64,000 nucleotides of DNA from Enterovibrio nigricans DSM 22720 (GCF_900167155.1 NZ_FUXU01000005.1:62001-126000); one strand, 5' to 3'. Positions 6,983 to 17,917 are shown, counted from the first letter of the stretch. Translations and numbers: made by a program. Notes: a model not told the origin generated them from the letters alone.

Positions 6983-9559
6983 ATGTCGATTGAAAGTGTT
7001 GTTAGCTGGGCTAACAAGTTAAAAAAGAGTCTTTGGTGGCGTCATGCAATAAGGTTAGCTGCTGAGAAAGGTGAATTAGCTCGAGATGACTTGCTGCTGC
7101 TTTTCACTATTGCCAAAATGGAACATGGCCTAGAGACTCAGGACGATTCTTTCCCAGACTACATTGCGCCAGTAGACCTTACGGGATTTGGTGAGGAAGG
7201 ACAGTCTGTAAATCTGAAAAGCATTGGCAAAGTGAATCATGTATCCGCATTGGTTTCTGATGCATTGTTAGAATTCAAAACCGAAGGCCTGACTGCAGTA
7301 TATGGTGACAACGGTTCTGGAAAGTCTAGTTATGCAAAAATCCTCAAGAATACTTGCCTAACTCGCGGTAATACGCCAAAAATTCTATCTAATATTTATA
7401 AAGATAAATCTGGAGATCCTTCTGCGGAGCTCTCGATTGTCATCAACGAAGAACAGCATGATGTTGAGTGGGCTCTATCTGCCGCCTCACGCGAAGATCT
7501 AAAGTCAATTCGAGTATTCGACAACACATCTGCCGCTCACTACATTTCAGGTGAAGATGCTATTGAGTACAAGCCAGTCGGAATGAAAATCTTGGCGCAG
7601 CTTATGCGTGCCTGTGAGTTTGTGCGCGCTGAAAACGATAACGAGAAGAAACCGTTTGTCCCACCAACCCCATTGCCGACTTTCAAACCTAATAGTAAAG
7701 CTCTCGCTTTTGTTTCGACATTGTCGGCTAAGACTAAACCTGAAGATGTTGACGCGCTATGCATCGATAAAGAAACAGAAGATTCGATCCCTGTTCTGAT
7801 TGAAGAACTAGCGAAGCTCAAAACCAGTACCCCTGAGCAACTTCGCAAAGGTTACAGTGACAAGTACAAGGGTCTACAGCCACTACTTACTCATTTAGAG
7901 AAACTGAGAGACAAGTTAAAGCAAGAGAGTTTCGACTTAATCAAGGCTTCTTACGACGATTACAAAACAAAGCAAGGTGCAGCTGAGTTAGCTCGCAGTC
8001 AGGCTGTTGATGGTCATGAGCTTGCCGGTATCTGTTCACAAGAATGGGCTCAGATGTGGTTCCATGTTAAGACGTTTGTTCAAACTTATAACAGCAAACT
8101 GGCATTTCCACCAGTTGAGGGTTCAGCATGCCCTACGTGTCTCCAACCCATTTCAGGTGAAACTGCAATTAAGCTGAAATCATTTGACGACTATTTGAAA
8201 GATCAAACTCAGGTAGAAGCCAAAAAAGCGAAAGGAATTTTTGACACTTACATTGCGAACCTGAAGATCCTCAACTTTGATTTAAAGCCTTATGAGTTGG
8301 TTCTAAGCAAGATCCGCGACCACAATGCAGAGTGCGCAGATAGCATTGTCGCACTGAATACAAGCCTCGAAACTCTTCGCAACAACCTAGTTAAAATCGA
8401 ACCGGACTTTACTTCTATCAAGGTTGACTTCAAGGCTGTTGACTGGATTACTGCTCAGATTGCCTCTTGGAAGAAGAAAGAAGCTGAAGTTGCAACGAAT
8501 GAAGGTTTGGCTAAGAAGATTTTAGACATTACGGTGCAGCTCCAAGAGCTTGAGGACGGAAAGACCTTCACTGCAGCTAGACGAAATGTAATGAGTGAGA
8601 TTACTCGTCTGCAGATGCTCGCTCTGTACAATAGTCTTGGTAGCTCTTGTCAGTCTGCTTCTATCACCACTCAAACCAACGCTATCGCAAATAGTGGTGC
8701 TGTAGGTGCTCTGCAAGGTGCATTTAGAGCTGAACTTGAGAAGCTCCACTTTGACAATTTTGATGTGGATACCGTTACTCGCGGATCTCGTGGAAAGCAA
8801 ATGCTCAAGATTCGCCTTACAGATAAGCCTAACGGGATCACTGACGTGGCAAGTGAAGGCGAGCAAAAGTGTATTGCCCTTGCTTGCTTCTTGGCTGAGC
8901 TGACTGTAGATAACAGAAAATCAGCTATTATCTTTGACGACCCAATTAACTCACTCGATCACAGGTGGCGTCGTTTGTTCGCTGATCGCATCGCTCAAGA
9001 GGCTTTAACACGTCAGGTGATTGTGTTCACGCACGATATGTCTTTCTTGAAGATGTTAGAGGAATCCTGTGGGGTAGCTAAAGCTCCTTCGGAAGTGGTT
9101 TCTATTCGTAAATTAGGTGATGTAGCCGGTTATCCATTCCGAGAGCCTCCGTGGGATGTCAAAAACACAAACGCTCGAGTTGGTGAACTGAAAAACTTGG
9201 CACCTCAACTCAAGAAGATGGAAGCATCAGGAGATTTTGAATATGAAATGCGAGTTAAGCATAGTTATGGTTTGATGCGTGAAACTTACGAGCGTCTTGT
9301 TGAAGAGTGGCTACTAAGAAAAGTTGTTGAGAGATTTGGTCGTGCAGTTAAAACTCAAAGCTTGAAAGAGATCGTCGACGATGTGACTTCTGAGGACAAT
9401 GATATCATCAATGCAGCAATGTCTAAGTGCAGTACTTATATGTGCGGTCATGACAATGCAACCGGATTGGCGGTCGATTGTCCTCGTGCGAGTGAATTTG
9501 AGAAAGATGTGAACGATTTAGACGCTTATTTCAAAGCTCTGAAGAAGCGTCGTAATTAA
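6983..9559 (+). CDS. SMC/RloC-like AAA ATPase with zinc-hook motif, candidate defence protein
   Basis: An 858-residue ABC-type ATPase split by a long helical insert, as in RecN, Rad50 and RloC. Seen: Walker A GDNGSGKS at 108-115, a CPTC zinc-hook motif at Cys383/Cys386 between helical stretches, signature-like SEGEQ at 624-628, Walker B IIFDD at Asp652/653 and the switch His684 in FTHD. After the ATPase come about 130 residues with Arg766-x3-Glu770 (MRETYE) and His823 (CGHDN). That order resembles the R-x3-E...H triad of PrrC/RloC anticodon nucleases; this link is my inference. The ATG at 6983 follows GGGGGGAAATA. The gene stands alone between housekeeping operons. Two hand-counted lines are 38% and 43% G+C against 52% for one in yjjI, which suggests acquisition. 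Confidence 0.8.
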   Translation: MSIESVVSWANKLKKSLWWRHAIRLAAEKGELARDDLLLLFTIAKMEHGLETQDDSFPDYIAPVDLTGFGEEGQSVNLKSIGKVNHVSALVSDALLEFKTEGLTAVYGDNGSGKSSYAKILKNTCLTRGNTPKILSNIYKDKSGDPSAELSIVINEEQHDVEWALSAASREDLKSIRVFDNTSAAHYISGEDAIEYKPVGMKILAQLMRACEFVRAENDNEKKPFVPPTPLPTFKPNSKALAFVSTLSAKTKPEDVDALCIDKETEDSIPVLIEELAKLKTSTPEQLRKGYSDKYKGLQPLLTHLEKLRDKLKQESFDLIKASYDDYKTKQGAAELARSQAVDGHELAGICSQEWAQMWFHVKTFVQTYNSKLAFPPVEGSACPTCLQPISGETAIKLKSFDDYLKDQTQVEAKKAKGIFDTYIANLKILNFDLKPYELVLSKIRDHNAECADSIVALNTSLETLRNNLVKIEPDFTSIKVDFKAVDWITAQIASWKKKEAEVATNEGLAKKILDITVQLQELEDGKTFTAARRNVMSEITRLQMLALYNSLGSSCQSASITTQTNAIANSGAVGALQGAFRAELEKLHFDNFDVDTVTRGSRGKQMLKIRLTDKPNGITDVASEGEQKCIALACFLAELTVDNRKSAIIFDDPINSLDHRWRRLFADRIAQEALTRQVIVFTHDMSFLKMLEESCGVAKAPSEVVSIRKLGDVAGYPFREPPWDVKNTNARVGELKNLAPQLKKMEASGDFEYEMRVKHSYGLMRETYERLVEEWLLRKVVERFGRAVKTQSLKEIVDDVTSEDNDIINAAMSKCSTYMCGHDNATGLAVDCPRASEFEKDVNDLDAYFKALKKRRN

Positions 9560-9695
9560 TGAAACGGTAATGCGGCTTAGTGAGGAGCTTTGTGTTAGCT
9601 TCATTTTCCCTAGCTCGGAATTGTCCCAAGCCAAATTAAAGCACCACAACACTTTCCCTTTTCCCACAGAGAGAAAGGCTTCAACAACCAGAAAC

Positions 9696-9724
9696 AAAAA
9701 ACGCCGAGCAATGCTCGGCGTTTT
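9696..9724. terminator. Bidirectional terminator between the ATPase gene and lipA
   Basis: ACGCCGAGC (9701-9709) and GCTCGGCGT (9713-9721) pair around AAT, with A-rich sequence on one side and TTTT on the other. It ends the leftward lipBA transcript (six T on that strand) and probably also the ATPase gene. Confidence 0.9.
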
Positions 9725-9747
9725 CGTATCTAGATTTGCGTGAGTGC

Positions 9748-10713
9748 TTACTTAATTTCCACGCCCTGTGCTTGCAGGTCTGCATGGTAAGAAGAACGAA
9801 CAAATGGACCACACGCAGCGTGTGTGAAGCCCAGTTCCAACGCGATATCACGCAGCTCGTCAAACTCTTCAGGCGGCACGTAGCGCTCTACCGGAAGGTG
9901 GTGACGGCTTGGTGCCAAGTACTGACCCAAGGTCAGCATGGTTACACCGTGTTCACGCAAGTCTTTCAGGACTTGAACGATCTCTTCTTTGGTTTCACCC
10001 AGACCCATCATGACGCCAGATTTGGTCGGGACGTCAGGGTGCATTTCACCGAACTTCTTCAGCAGCTCAAGAGACCACTTGTAGTTGGCACCCGGACGCG
10101 CTTTACGGTAAAGGCGAGGGGCGGTTTCCAAGTTGTGGTTGAACACATCTGGCGGGTTGTCTTTCAGAAGCTCAAGTGCGGTATCCATACGACCACGGAA
10201 ATCAGGCACCAAGGTTTCGATGCGGATTTCTGGGTTCAGCGTACGAATTTCGCGGGTACAGTCGGCAAAGTGCTTAGCACCACCGTCACGCAGGTCATCA
10301 CGGTCTACCGAGGTAACCACCACGTATTTTAGCTTCATGTCGCTGATGGTTTTTGCCAGTTTCGCTGGCTCATTGTCATCAGGCTGGTTCGGACGGCCGT
10401 GAGCAACGTCGCAGAAAGGGCAGCGTCGAGTACAAATCGCACCCAGAATCATGAAGGTCGCGGTGCCGTGGTTGAAACACTCCGCCAAGTTAGGGCAAGA
10501 GGCTTCTTCGCACACCGAGTGCAGGTTATTTTTGCGCAGCGCAGACTTAATGTCTTGGATGCGTTTGCTGTCCGAAGGAAGTTTGATCTTCATCCACTCG
10601 GGCTTGCGCAGCATCTCTTTTTGCTCGGTCGGCATGTTTTTGACCGGGATGAGCGCCATTTTGTCTGCATCGCGGTACTTAACGCCGCGTTCCATCTGGA
10701 TCGGTTTGCTCAT
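9748..10713 (-). CDS. lipA: Lipoyl synthase
   Basis: LipA inserts two sulfurs at C6 and C8 of octanoyl groups carried on E2 and H proteins, using radical SAM chemistry. The auxiliary cluster cysteines are Cys68, Cys73 and Cys79 in [13 protein letters not shown], and the radical SAM cluster is Cys94, Cys98 and Cys101. RSSYHA near the C terminus supplies the serine ligand of the auxiliary cluster. The length of 321 residues equals the enteric enzyme. Its start overlaps the lipB stop by ATGA, so the octanoyltransferase and the sulfur-inserting enzyme are translated in step. Confidence 0.97.
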   Translation of the reverse strand: MSKPIQMERGVKYRDADKMALIPVKNMPTEQKEMLRKPEWMKIKLPSDSKRIQDIKSALRKNNLHSVCEEASCPNLAECFNHGTATFMILGAICTRRCPFCDVAHGRPNQPDDNEPAKLAKTISDMKLKYVVVTSVDRDDLRDGGAKHFADCTREIRTLNPEIRIETLVPDFRGRMDTALELLKDNPPDVFNHNLETAPRLYRKARPGANYKWSLELLKKFGEMHPDVPTKSGVMMGLGETKEEIVQVLKDLREHGVTMLTLGQYLAPSRHHLPVERYVPPEEFDELRDIALELGFTHAACGPFVRSSYHADLQAQGVEIK

Positions 10714-11393
10714 AATTCGTTGCTTTCTGTTAGGGACTCCACCTCATCATAACCGAGGTGAGAAGTCAGTTTATCAACTAACACAGGGTAAAGCTCAGCA
10801 AGTGACGCTGGGCCCCCTAAATCGACGGTTTGTGTCATCGCCATTCCGGCATACCCACAGGGGTTAATGCGTAGGAATGGGGACAAGTCCATATTGACGT
10901 TTAGTGCCAATCCGTGGAAAGAACAACCTCGACGGATACGAAGACCCAACGAGCAGATTTTGTTGTCACCCACATACACACCCGGCGCATCCGGACGCGC
11001 ATTGGATTCAATACCATAATGGGCAAGCGTATCGATCACAATGTTTTCGATATGCGTGACCAGTTCACGTACGCCCATTTTTTTGCGTTTTAAATCAATC
11101 AGTACGTAAGCGATTTGCTGACCCGGACCATGATAGGTGACTTGTCCACCGCGGTCACTCTGAACAACGGGAATGTCACCGGTTGCGAGCAAGTGCTCAG
11201 CTTTGCCTGCCTGACCTTGGGTAAACACAGGCTCATGTTCGACGAGCCAAATTTCATCAAGCGTATCACTGTCGCGTTCATCAGTGAATGCGTGCATCGC
11301 TTCAAACGTTGGCGTGTATGGGCGCAAACCAAGCTGTCTGATGATGAGACGGTTTTGCTGCAAAGTACACCTGCCTGATTGAGATAGCTTCAT
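10710..11393 (-). CDS. lipB: Octanoyl-ACP:protein N-octanoyltransferase
   Basis: LipB moves octanoyl from acyl carrier protein to lysines of lipoyl domains, supplying LipA's substrate. The [12 protein letters not shown] block (81-92), Lys145 in DNKICSLG and the acyl-accepting Cys179 in INPCGYAGM are present. At 227 residues it is slightly longer than the E. coli protein, mostly at the N terminus, so the ATG at 11393, which lacks a strong ribosome site, is only probable. It overlaps lipA by four bases. Confidence 0.95.
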   Translation of the reverse strand: MKLSQSGRCTLQQNRLIIRQLGLRPYTPTFEAMHAFTDERDSDTLDEIWLVEHEPVFTQGQAGKAEHLLATGDIPVVQSDRGGQVTYHGPGQQIAYVLIDLKRKKMGVRELVTHIENIVIDTLAHYGIESNARPDAPGVYVGDNKICSLGLRIRRGCSFHGLALNVNMDLSPFLRINPCGYAGMAMTQTVDLGGPASLAELYPVLVDKLTSHLGYDEVESLTESNEL

Positions 11394-11520
11394 CCGTAAT
11401 CAGGAAAAGATTGCGGTAAGAAGATGACGTAAAACGGGTATCAGTGTCGATATTATAATGAGCGACGGCTGAATTAACAGCCGCCGACAGTAAGGGTATT
11501 ACGTGTTCAGCTTGCGCTGA

Positions 11521-11790
11521 TCACAGAACCATACGAACGATTTCGATATCGGCAAGTTCTTTGTACAGCGTTTCAACTTGGTCGATAGAGGTGGCTGTAA
11601 TGGTCACAGATACCGCGTGATACGTGCCTTTACCGCTTGGCTTCACAGTCGGGCTGTAATCGCCGGGTGCGTGACGCTGAATCACTTCCAAAACCAGATC
11701 TGGCAGCTCTGGCTTCGCATAGCCCATCACTTTGTAAGTGAACTTACACGGGAACTCCAGTAAGTCTCTCAGTTTTGGTTCTTCTTGCAT
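11521..11790 (-). CDS. ybeD: DUF493 family protein YbeD
   Basis: An 89-residue protein of the YbeD/UPF0250 family, recognisable by [15 protein letters not shown] and the final VRMVL. It has a ferredoxin-like fold reminiscent of regulatory ACT domains; its role is not established, though the neighbouring lipB suggests a link to lipoate. A Met four residues upstream exists, but GGAG lies eight bases before the ATG at 11790, which fits the family length (87 in E. coli). It sits 127 bases before lipB on the same strand. Confidence 0.93.
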   Translation of the reverse strand: MQEEPKLRDLLEFPCKFTYKVMGYAKPELPDLVLEVIQRHAPGDYSPTVKPSGKGTYHAVSVTITATSIDQVETLYKELADIEIVRMVL

Positions 11791-11984
11791 GTATGACTCC
11801 ATATCGGCGGCAGAAAAAAGCAGCCGAATACTTGTTTGTACGAGTCCCTGACCACTGTGTATGTATCTCAGAAACTGGGATTTCGATCACGAATATAATT
11901 GGGGGAGAATAGTAATCGTCTTGTTAAAAGAAAACAAGATGATGTGCGTTCACCACCCTAAGGTATATGGGGGCGAAAGTGGAA

Positions 11985-12014
11985 AATAAAAAGGGCAGTG
12001 AAATCACTGCCCTT
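11985..12014 (-). terminator. Terminator of the dacA operon
   Basis: On the minus strand AAGGGCAGTG, loop ATTT and CACTGCCCTT form a 10-pair stem followed by TTTATTTT. It lies 20 bases after the dacA stop. Confidence 0.9.
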
Positions 12015-12034
12015 AAATTCATTTTATCGGATGC

Positions 12035-13207
12035 TTAGAAGAGGTTCTTGAAGAACATCACGATGTAGTCCATCAAGCGGCTGAATAGGCCACCTTCTTT
12101 GACATCATTCAGTGCAACCAATGGGTATTCTGCAACGTCTTCACCATCAACTTGATAGTACAGCTTACCGACAACATCGCCTTTCGCGATAGGTGCTTCC
12201 AGCGTTTTTTCCAGTACGAAGCTCGCTTCTAGATTTTTCGCCTTGCCGCGTGGCAGAGTAACGTAAGTATCTTCAGTCACACCCAGTGCCACTTGGTCAG
12301 TGTCACCCATCCACACTTTTTCAGTTACAAACGTTTCGTTTGCTTTGTGTGGTTCAACGGTTTCGAAGAAACGGAAGCCGTAGTTCAGCAGCTTTTTGCT
12401 TTCTGCTTTACGCGCGTTGGCACTGTTTGTGCCCATCACAACCGCAATCAGACGCATCTTGCCTTCGGTTGCAGAGCTCACCAGGCTGTAACCTGCTTTG
12501 TCTGTGTGACCCGTTTTGATGCCGTCAACGTTCATGCTCTTATCCCAAAGCAGACCGTTACGGTTGTACTGGGTGATGCCGTTGTAGGTGTATTGCTTAT
12601 CGCTGTAAATGCGGTATTCCTCAGGAACGTCGCGGATCAGCGCTTGGCCAAGCAATGCCATATCATATGGCGTTGAATAGAGGTCGTCATGGTCTAAGCC
12701 GTGTGCATTCATGAAGTGGGTATCTTTCATGCCCAGCGATTTTGCCCAGCCGTTCATGAGATCAACAAAAGAATCTTCAGAGCCCGCGATGTGCTCAGCC
12801 ATCGCAACACATGCATCGTTACCTGATTGGATGATAATGCCGTGGTTCAGTTCGTTGACGGTGACAGTGGTGCCCACTTCAATGAACATTTTCGAGCTGC
12901 CTGGGAAGTTTTTTGCCCACGCGTTCTTGCTGATCACCACTTCATCATCGAGGCTGATATTGCCGCGTTCGATTTCCTGACCAATGACATAACTGGTCAT
13001 CATTTTGGTTAGACTCGCTGGGTTCAGACGTTCGTGAGCATTGTGCTCAGCCAGAACTTTGCCTGAGTTGTAGTCCATTAATACGTAGCCTTTTGCCGCG
13101 ATTTGCGGGGCATCAGGAACAACGCTAGGCGCTGCGAAAACGGTCGCAGAAGTTAGTACAGCGGTCGATAAGACTAAAGAGCGCAACAATGAGGGTGATT
13201 TTTTCAT
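12035..13207 (-). CDS. dacA: D-alanyl-D-alanine carboxypeptidase (PBP5/6 type)
   Basis: A low-molecular-weight penicillin-binding protein that removes the terminal D-Ala from peptidoglycan pentapeptides in the periplasm. The serine motif is SLTK at Ser65-Lys68, with SGN in IIQSGNDA and KTG in DGIKTGHTDKAG. A signal peptide ends near AAPS at about residue 25. The C-terminal FSRLMDYIVMFFKNLF is the amphipathic helix that holds the enzyme on the inner membrane. The 390-residue length is typical. Its neighbours (rlpA, rodA, mrdA) all act in lateral wall growth. Confidence 0.96.
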   Translation of the reverse strand: MKKSPSLLRSLVLSTAVLTSATVFAAPSVVPDAPQIAAKGYVLMDYNSGKVLAEHNAHERLNPASLTKMMTSYVIGQEIERGNISLDDEVVISKNAWAKNFPGSSKMFIEVGTTVTVNELNHGIIIQSGNDACVAMAEHIAGSEDSFVDLMNGWAKSLGMKDTHFMNAHGLDHDDLYSTPYDMALLGQALIRDVPEEYRIYSDKQYTYNGITQYNRNGLLWDKSMNVDGIKTGHTDKAGYSLVSSATEGKMRLIAVVMGTNSANARKAESKKLLNYGFRFFETVEPHKANETFVTEKVWMGDTDQVALGVTEDTYVTLPRGKAKNLEASFVLEKTLEAPIAKGDVVGKLYYQVDGEDVAEYPLVALNDVKEGGLFSRLMDYIVMFFKNLF

Positions 13208-13301
13208 AAATTTAGGTACTTACTCGGTATTTCTCTAGTCAAAACAGCCCACACTATATCAGATAGGTAGGCATTGTGTCAGACGGTGTTACAACAACTT
13301 A

Positions 13302-14120
13302 CTAATTACTGACATTCAAATTGGGTGTCGGTTCATTAGTGATCGGTTCAACAACAACAAAAGCTTCATTAATTTGATGTTCACGTGCTCGCATGGCGGC
13401 ATTCTGCGTTTTATCGTAGTCGTAGAATGGCCCCAAGCGTACGCGATAGACGCTGTCGGCATGCAAAATATCGGTTGGCTGATCGAGTTGCTTGCCGAAG
13501 GTTTCTGCAGCGCGTAGTGCTTTGTCTTTATCTGAAATCGCGACCAGTTGTACAAAATAGCGATTCAGGCGCGCACCTTGCCATTCCGTATCGTCGGCGG
13601 GCTTATCGACTTTTAACAGCGTCACTTTAACAGGAGCAGTCCCAGTTTTCAGCACATCGAGCTTGGACGCGGCAGCATAGCTCAAGTCTATGATTCGACC
13701 CTCATGAAAAGGCCCGCGATCGTTAACACGTACAATGGCTTTTTTGCCGTTGGCGGTGTTCTCTACTTCGACATAACTTGGCAGAGGTAAAGTCTTGTGC
13801 GCAGCAGACATGGAGTATATGTCATAAATCTCGCCGTTAGACGTTTTGTGGCCGTGGAACTTCTTGCCATACCATGAGGCTATCCCTGTTTCAGAATAGG
13901 TTTCAGGCTCTTGCAGTACATGATATTGCTCACCGAGCACGGTATAGTCTTTATTGCCAGCACGGCTATAAGGTTCATAGCGTGGCTGTGCATCTTCAAT
14001 ATGCTGTAGGGTTGGCACAACGTCTGGTGCGGTGTCGTCAGCCAGTGTGTAGCGGCCATCATTTTCTGTGGTCGCACAACCCGCTAAAACCAATACAGAC
14101 ATCACTAGGTATTTTTTCAT
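13302..14120 (-). CDS. rlpA: Septal-ring lytic transglycosylase RlpA, lipoprotein
   Basis: A 272-residue lipoprotein: the lipobox LAGC places the lipid on Cys15. A double-psi beta-barrel domain follows (ASWYGKKFHGHKTSNGE near 85, VNDRGPFHEGRIIDLS near 140), then a SPOR domain at about 195-265 that binds denuded glycan. RlpA cleaves denuded glycan strands in some bacteria, while in E. coli an activity is unclear. Its ATG overlaps the rodA stop by one base (TAATG), so it is translationally coupled to the elongation genes. Confidence 0.94.
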   Translation of the reverse strand: MKKYLVMSVLVLAGCATTENDGRYTLADDTAPDVVPTLQHIEDAQPRYEPYSRAGNKDYTVLGEQYHVLQEPETYSETGIASWYGKKFHGHKTSNGEIYDIYSMSAAHKTLPLPSYVEVENTANGKKAIVRVNDRGPFHEGRIIDLSYAAASKLDVLKTGTAPVKVTLLKVDKPADDTEWQGARLNRYFVQLVAISDKDKALRAAETFGKQLDQPTDILHADSVYRVRLGPFYDYDKTQNAAMRAREHQINEAFVVVEPITNEPTPNLNVSN

Positions 14121-15241
14121 TACAGTGCCTTCGAGAGCATTTTTCGGTGGGTATGGATGGACATCAAAATGCCAAAGCCAGCCATCAGGGTCACCATTGA
14201 GGTGCCGCCATAGCTAACTAACGGCAGGGGAACACCTACCACTGGCAATATGCCACTGACCATACCGATATTTACAAACACATAAACAAAGAAGCTCAGT
14301 ACGATACTTCCTGCCATCATGCGTCCAAACGCGGTTTGTACTCGGCTCGCGAGCAGCAGTCCACGACCGATAACAAAAAGGTAGAGAGTGAGCAGACAAG
14401 CTACGCCAATCATTCCCCATTCTTCCGCGATCACCGCAAAGATAAAGTCGGTGTGACGCTCTGGCAAGAACTCGAGTTGAGACTGCGTGCCATGTAACCA
14501 ACCTTTGCCTGAAATTCCACCAGATCCTATGGCAATCTTAGATTGGATAATGTGATAGCCCGCACCAAGCGGATCAGATTCCGGGTCAAAAAGTGTTCTT
14601 ACGCGAATACGCTGGTATTCGCGCATCAGAAAAAACCAGAGCACAGGAATAAATGACGCCAGTAAACTGACTGCACCGATGATGATTTTCCAACTGATAC
14701 CAGAAAGGAAAAGCACAAAAATGCCTGAGGCGGCAATAAGAATAGATGTTCCCAAGTCGGGTTGTTTCGCGATGAGTATGGTGGGAACAAAAACCAAAAC
14801 TAGCCCAATGATTAGCGTTTTAAATCTCGGGGGGAGGGATTCTTTTCCGATAAAGCGCGCGACCATGAGGGGAACGGCCAGTTTTATCAACTCGGAGGGC
14901 TGAAAGGTAATCACACCAAGATTCAGCCATCGCTGGGCCCCTTTTGCAATTTCACCAAAGAGTAAAACCGCAATTAGCATACCAATGCCTACGATGTAGA
15001 GATAGGGAGCCCAAAATTCGTAGTGCCTGGGAGACACCTGTGCTAACACAAACATCACGCCAAGTGCCAGAAGCATTCGGAACACTTGGCGTTCCATCAT
15101 CGCAACGTTTTGCCCACTCGCGCTCCACATGACCAGAAGACCGAATCCCATTAACGCCAAGATACCAAAAAGAAGTGGAGCATCGAGGTGTAAACGTTCA
15201 AACAGTGTTTTCTTTTGGCCTGAGGATGCGAGAAGGCTCAT
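14120..15241 (-). CDS. mrdB: Rod-shape peptidoglycan polymerase RodA (SEDS)
   Basis: RodA is the glycosyltransferase of the elongasome, polymerising lipid II with its partner PBP2. The 373-residue protein is almost wholly hydrophobic, with about ten membrane segments, and carries SEDS motifs such as [19 protein letters not shown] near residue 110 and the C-terminal [14 protein letters not shown]. The start overlaps the mrdA stop by ATGA, and the stop overlaps the rlpA start. Confidence 0.96.
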   Translation of the reverse strand: MSLLASSGQKKTLFERLHLDAPLLFGILALMGFGLLVMWSASGQNVAMMERQVFRMLLALGVMFVLAQVSPRHYEFWAPYLYIVGIGMLIAVLLFGEIAKGAQRWLNLGVITFQPSELIKLAVPLMVARFIGKESLPPRFKTLIIGLVLVFVPTILIAKQPDLGTSILIAASGIFVLFLSGISWKIIIGAVSLLASFIPVLWFFLMREYQRIRVRTLFDPESDPLGAGYHIIQSKIAIGSGGISGKGWLHGTQSQLEFLPERHTDFIFAVIAEEWGMIGVACLLTLYLFVIGRGLLLASRVQTAFGRMMAGSIVLSFFVYVFVNIGMVSGILPVVGVPLPLVSYGGTSMVTLMAGFGILMSIHTHRKMLSKAL

Positions 15242-17121
15242 TGGACAATTTTTCCGCTGTTTTTATCTTTGTCTAGAAGCACATGATCAAATATCCGCCG
15301 TGCGATAGGGGCGCCGTTGCTGGAACCACCACCGGCATTTTCCAGTACCATAGAGACAACCACTTTAGGGTTATCAAAGGGTGCAAATCCTGTGTAAAGG
15401 GCATGGTCTCGCAAGTGCTCTGCCACTTCGTCAGCGTTATATTCTTCGTCTTCGCCCAACCCGAAGACTTGCGCCGTTCCTGATTTACCGCCAGTCACAT
15501 ATTTTGCGTCGGCGAAGTGACGTCTCGCCGTGCCTTTGCGACCATGGTTTACCAAGCGCATGCCTTCCAATGCCATGTTCCAGTATTTTTCATCGACATT
15601 TTCAATCGGTGGGTACGGAGACAGTTGCACCTCTTCTTTCACGCCTTCTTTCTCTGTGCGCATGAGAAGATGTGGCGGATAGACCTTACCGTGATTGACT
15701 AATACCGCTGTTGCCTTGGCAAGCTGCATCGGTGTCGTCGTCCAGTAGCCCTGACCAATACCAACAGGGATTGTGTCACCTTTGTACCAAGGCTGTCTGT
15801 ACCGCGCCATTTTCCATTCACGGGTTGGCATGTTGGCTTTGCTTTCTTCGTAAATATCGATACCAGTGAATTCACCAAAGCCAAATTTACTCATCCAACT
15901 GGAGAGTTTATCGATGCCCATGTCGTATGCAATCTGATAGAAGAAGGTATCCACGGACTCTTCAATGGATTGAACGATGTTGACACGACCATGACCCCAA
16001 GGGAGCCAGTCACGGAATGGACGTGAATTGGAGTTAGGCAGTCGCCAGTAACCCGGATCATTACGTGTTGTATTCGGTGTGATAATCTTCTCTTCCAGTG
16101 CTGATACAGCAATGAAAGGTTTGACGGTCGATGCTGGCGGGTAAATGCCCAGCGTTGCCCTGTTCACCAGTGGACGATTATTGTCATTTAACAACGCACG
16201 ATAATCTTTACCAGAGATGCCGTTCACGAACAGGTTCGGGTCATAACTGGGTGTGGAAACCATGGCGAGTACTGACGAATCTTTAGGGTCCAGCACGACG
16301 ACAGCTGCACGTCTGTCCCCTAATATGCCACGGATATAAAGCTGTAGGTCGACATCAATATTGAGCACAAGATCTTTGCCTGGCTCAGGCGGAACGTACT
16401 TCAAGGTGCGAATAATGCGACCACGGCTATTAACTTCGACTTCTTGATAGCCTGCAGTGCCATGAAGCGTGTTTTCATAGAAGCGTTCAATACCGAGCTT
16501 TCCAATATCTCGGGTAGCTTTGTAGTTACTGATCACTTCTGCTCGCTCTAGGCGAGCGATGTCTTTGTCGTTGATTTTTGCTACATAGCCCAGCACATGC
16601 GTGAGTGCATCACCGTACGGGTAATAACGCTTGAGGTAGCCCTTAATTTCAACGCCAGGGAATTTATATTGATTGGCCGAGAATACCGCAACTTCTTCTT
16701 CAGTCAGTTGGTTTTTCAGTGCAACGGCATTGAAACGGCGCGACCGTTTCCTATCACGTTCGAAGTTTTTAAGTTCTCGTTCCGTGATAGGCAGGATTTC
16801 TTTCAGGCGCTCAATTGTCCCCGGGATGTCTTTGACTTGCTCTGGGGTAATTTCCAACGCGTAGACCGGACGGTTTTCGGCCAAAATCTTGCCATGACGG
16901 TCATAGATCAGGCCGCGGTTAGGTGCGACAGGGACGACCTTGATACGGTTATCGTTAGAGCGGGTAATGTAATCGTCGTGCTCTTTAACTTGAATGTTAT
17001 AGAGGTTGAGCAAAAGGATACCCACGAGAACGACAATACCGCCGAAAGCCACAATGGCCCGGCGGAAAAACAAAGAAGACTCAGCCTGATGATCGCGTAT
17101 TGGACTACGCTTGTACTTCAT
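15238..17121 (-). CDS. mrdA: Penicillin-binding protein 2 (elongasome transpeptidase)
   Basis: PBP2 cross-links new glycan strands during cell elongation. After an N-terminal membrane anchor (about residues 25-47) comes the PBP dimerisation region, then the transpeptidase domain with Ser331 in PPASTVKP, the SVD of [10 protein letters not shown] and KSG in [12 protein letters not shown]. The 627-residue length agrees with E. coli (633). It precedes rodA with a four-base overlap and follows rlmH by three bases. Confidence 0.97.
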   Translation of the reverse strand: MKYKRSPIRDHQAESSLFFRRAIVAFGGIVVLVGILLLNLYNIQVKEHDDYITRSNDNRIKVVPVAPNRGLIYDRHGKILAENRPVYALEITPEQVKDIPGTIERLKEILPITERELKNFERDRKRSRRFNAVALKNQLTEEEVAVFSANQYKFPGVEIKGYLKRYYPYGDALTHVLGYVAKINDKDIARLERAEVISNYKATRDIGKLGIERFYENTLHGTAGYQEVEVNSRGRIIRTLKYVPPEPGKDLVLNIDVDLQLYIRGILGDRRAAVVVLDPKDSSVLAMVSTPSYDPNLFVNGISGKDYRALLNDNNRPLVNRATLGIYPPASTVKPFIAVSALEEKIITPNTTRNDPGYWRLPNSNSRPFRDWLPWGHGRVNIVQSIEESVDTFFYQIAYDMGIDKLSSWMSKFGFGEFTGIDIYEESKANMPTREWKMARYRQPWYKGDTIPVGIGQGYWTTTPMQLAKATAVLVNHGKVYPPHLLMRTEKEGVKEEVQLSPYPPIENVDEKYWNMALEGMRLVNHGRKGTARRHFADAKYVTGGKSGTAQVFGLGEDEEYNADEVAEHLRDHALYTGFAPFDNPKVVVSMVLENAGGGSSNGAPIARRIFDHVLLDKDKNSGKIVQ

Positions 17122-17124
17122 GAA

Positions 17125-17595
17125 TTATTCTCGGTGATAAGGGTGATTAGCTGTGATACTCCAAGCTCGGTAAAGGCTTTCTGCCATCACGACGCGTACT
17201 AGCGGGTGTGGCAGTGTCAGGGGTGACAGTGACCAGCTTTGATCGGCCGCTGCTTTGCAGGCTGGGGCTAATCCTTCAGGACCTCCAATGAGAATTGACA
17301 CATCGCGGGCATCCAACTTCCAGCTTTCCAACTGTTCTGCCAACTGTTCAGTGTCCCAACGTTTTCCCGGAATATCTAACGTAACAATACGGTTGCCTTT
17401 AGGCACCGCAGCCAGCATTGCTTCACCTTCTTTTTGTAGGATGCGTGCAATGTCGGCATTTTTACCGCGTTTACCCGCAGTAATTTCCACCAGTTCCAGT
17501 GGCATATCTTTAGGGAATCGACGGCTATATTCTTTGTAGCCTTCCTCGATCCATTTTGGCATTTTGGTGCCAACAGCAATTAACTGAAGTTTCAT
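17125..17595 (-). CDS. rlmH: 23S rRNA pseudouridine-1915 N3-methyltransferase
   Basis: A small SPOUT methyltransferase (156 residues) that methylates N3 of pseudouridine 1915 in helix 69 of 23S rRNA on the assembled 70S ribosome. Signature stretches are [16 protein letters not shown] at the start, LIGGPEGL near residue 102 (the knot with the SAM site) and the final YHRE. It follows rsfS by four bases, an arrangement kept in many gammaproteobacteria. Confidence 0.97.
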   Translation of the reverse strand: MKLQLIAVGTKMPKWIEEGYKEYSRRFPKDMPLELVEITAGKRGKNADIARILQKEGEAMLAAVPKGNRIVTLDIPGKRWDTEQLAEQLESWKLDARDVSILIGGPEGLAPACKAAADQSWSLSPLTLPHPLVRVVMAESLYRAWSITANHPYHRE

Positions 17596-17599
17596 CTGA

Positions 17600-17917
17600 T
17601 CAGTTCCACAGTTTTTCTAACTGGTACAACTGACGTTGCTCATCTTGCATGACATGCAACATGACATCACCGAGATCCAGTACGACCCATTCACCTTCGT
17701 TTTCGCCGTCCATGCCTAAAGAGCGAATGTTTGCCGCTTGCGCTTCATCAGCAACGTGCTCGGCAATGGAGGCGACATGGCGTTTTGAATTTCCAGTGCA
17801 AAGCACCATGAAGTCCGTGATGCTACTTTTTTCGCGAACATCAATGGTAATGATGTCAGCCGCTTTCATATCATCAGCTTTATCGACAACGAAATGTTGA
17901 AGTTGTTCCGGAAGCAA
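17600..17917 (-). CDS. rsfS: Ribosomal silencing factor
   Basis: RsfS binds L14 on the 50S subunit and blocks joining to 30S when nutrients are short. The 105-residue product contains the family segments [25 protein letters not shown] and [16 protein letters not shown]. It appears to be the first gene of the rsfS-rlmH-mrdA-rodA-rlpA run. In E. coli nadD lies between holA and this gene; here the interval holds only 131 bases and a likely promoter. Confidence 0.96.
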   Translation of the reverse strand: MLPEQLQHFVVDKADDMKAADIITIDVREKSSITDFMVLCTGNSKRHVASIAEHVADEAQAANIRSLGMDGENEGEWVVLDLGDVMLHVMQDEQRQLYQLEKLWN

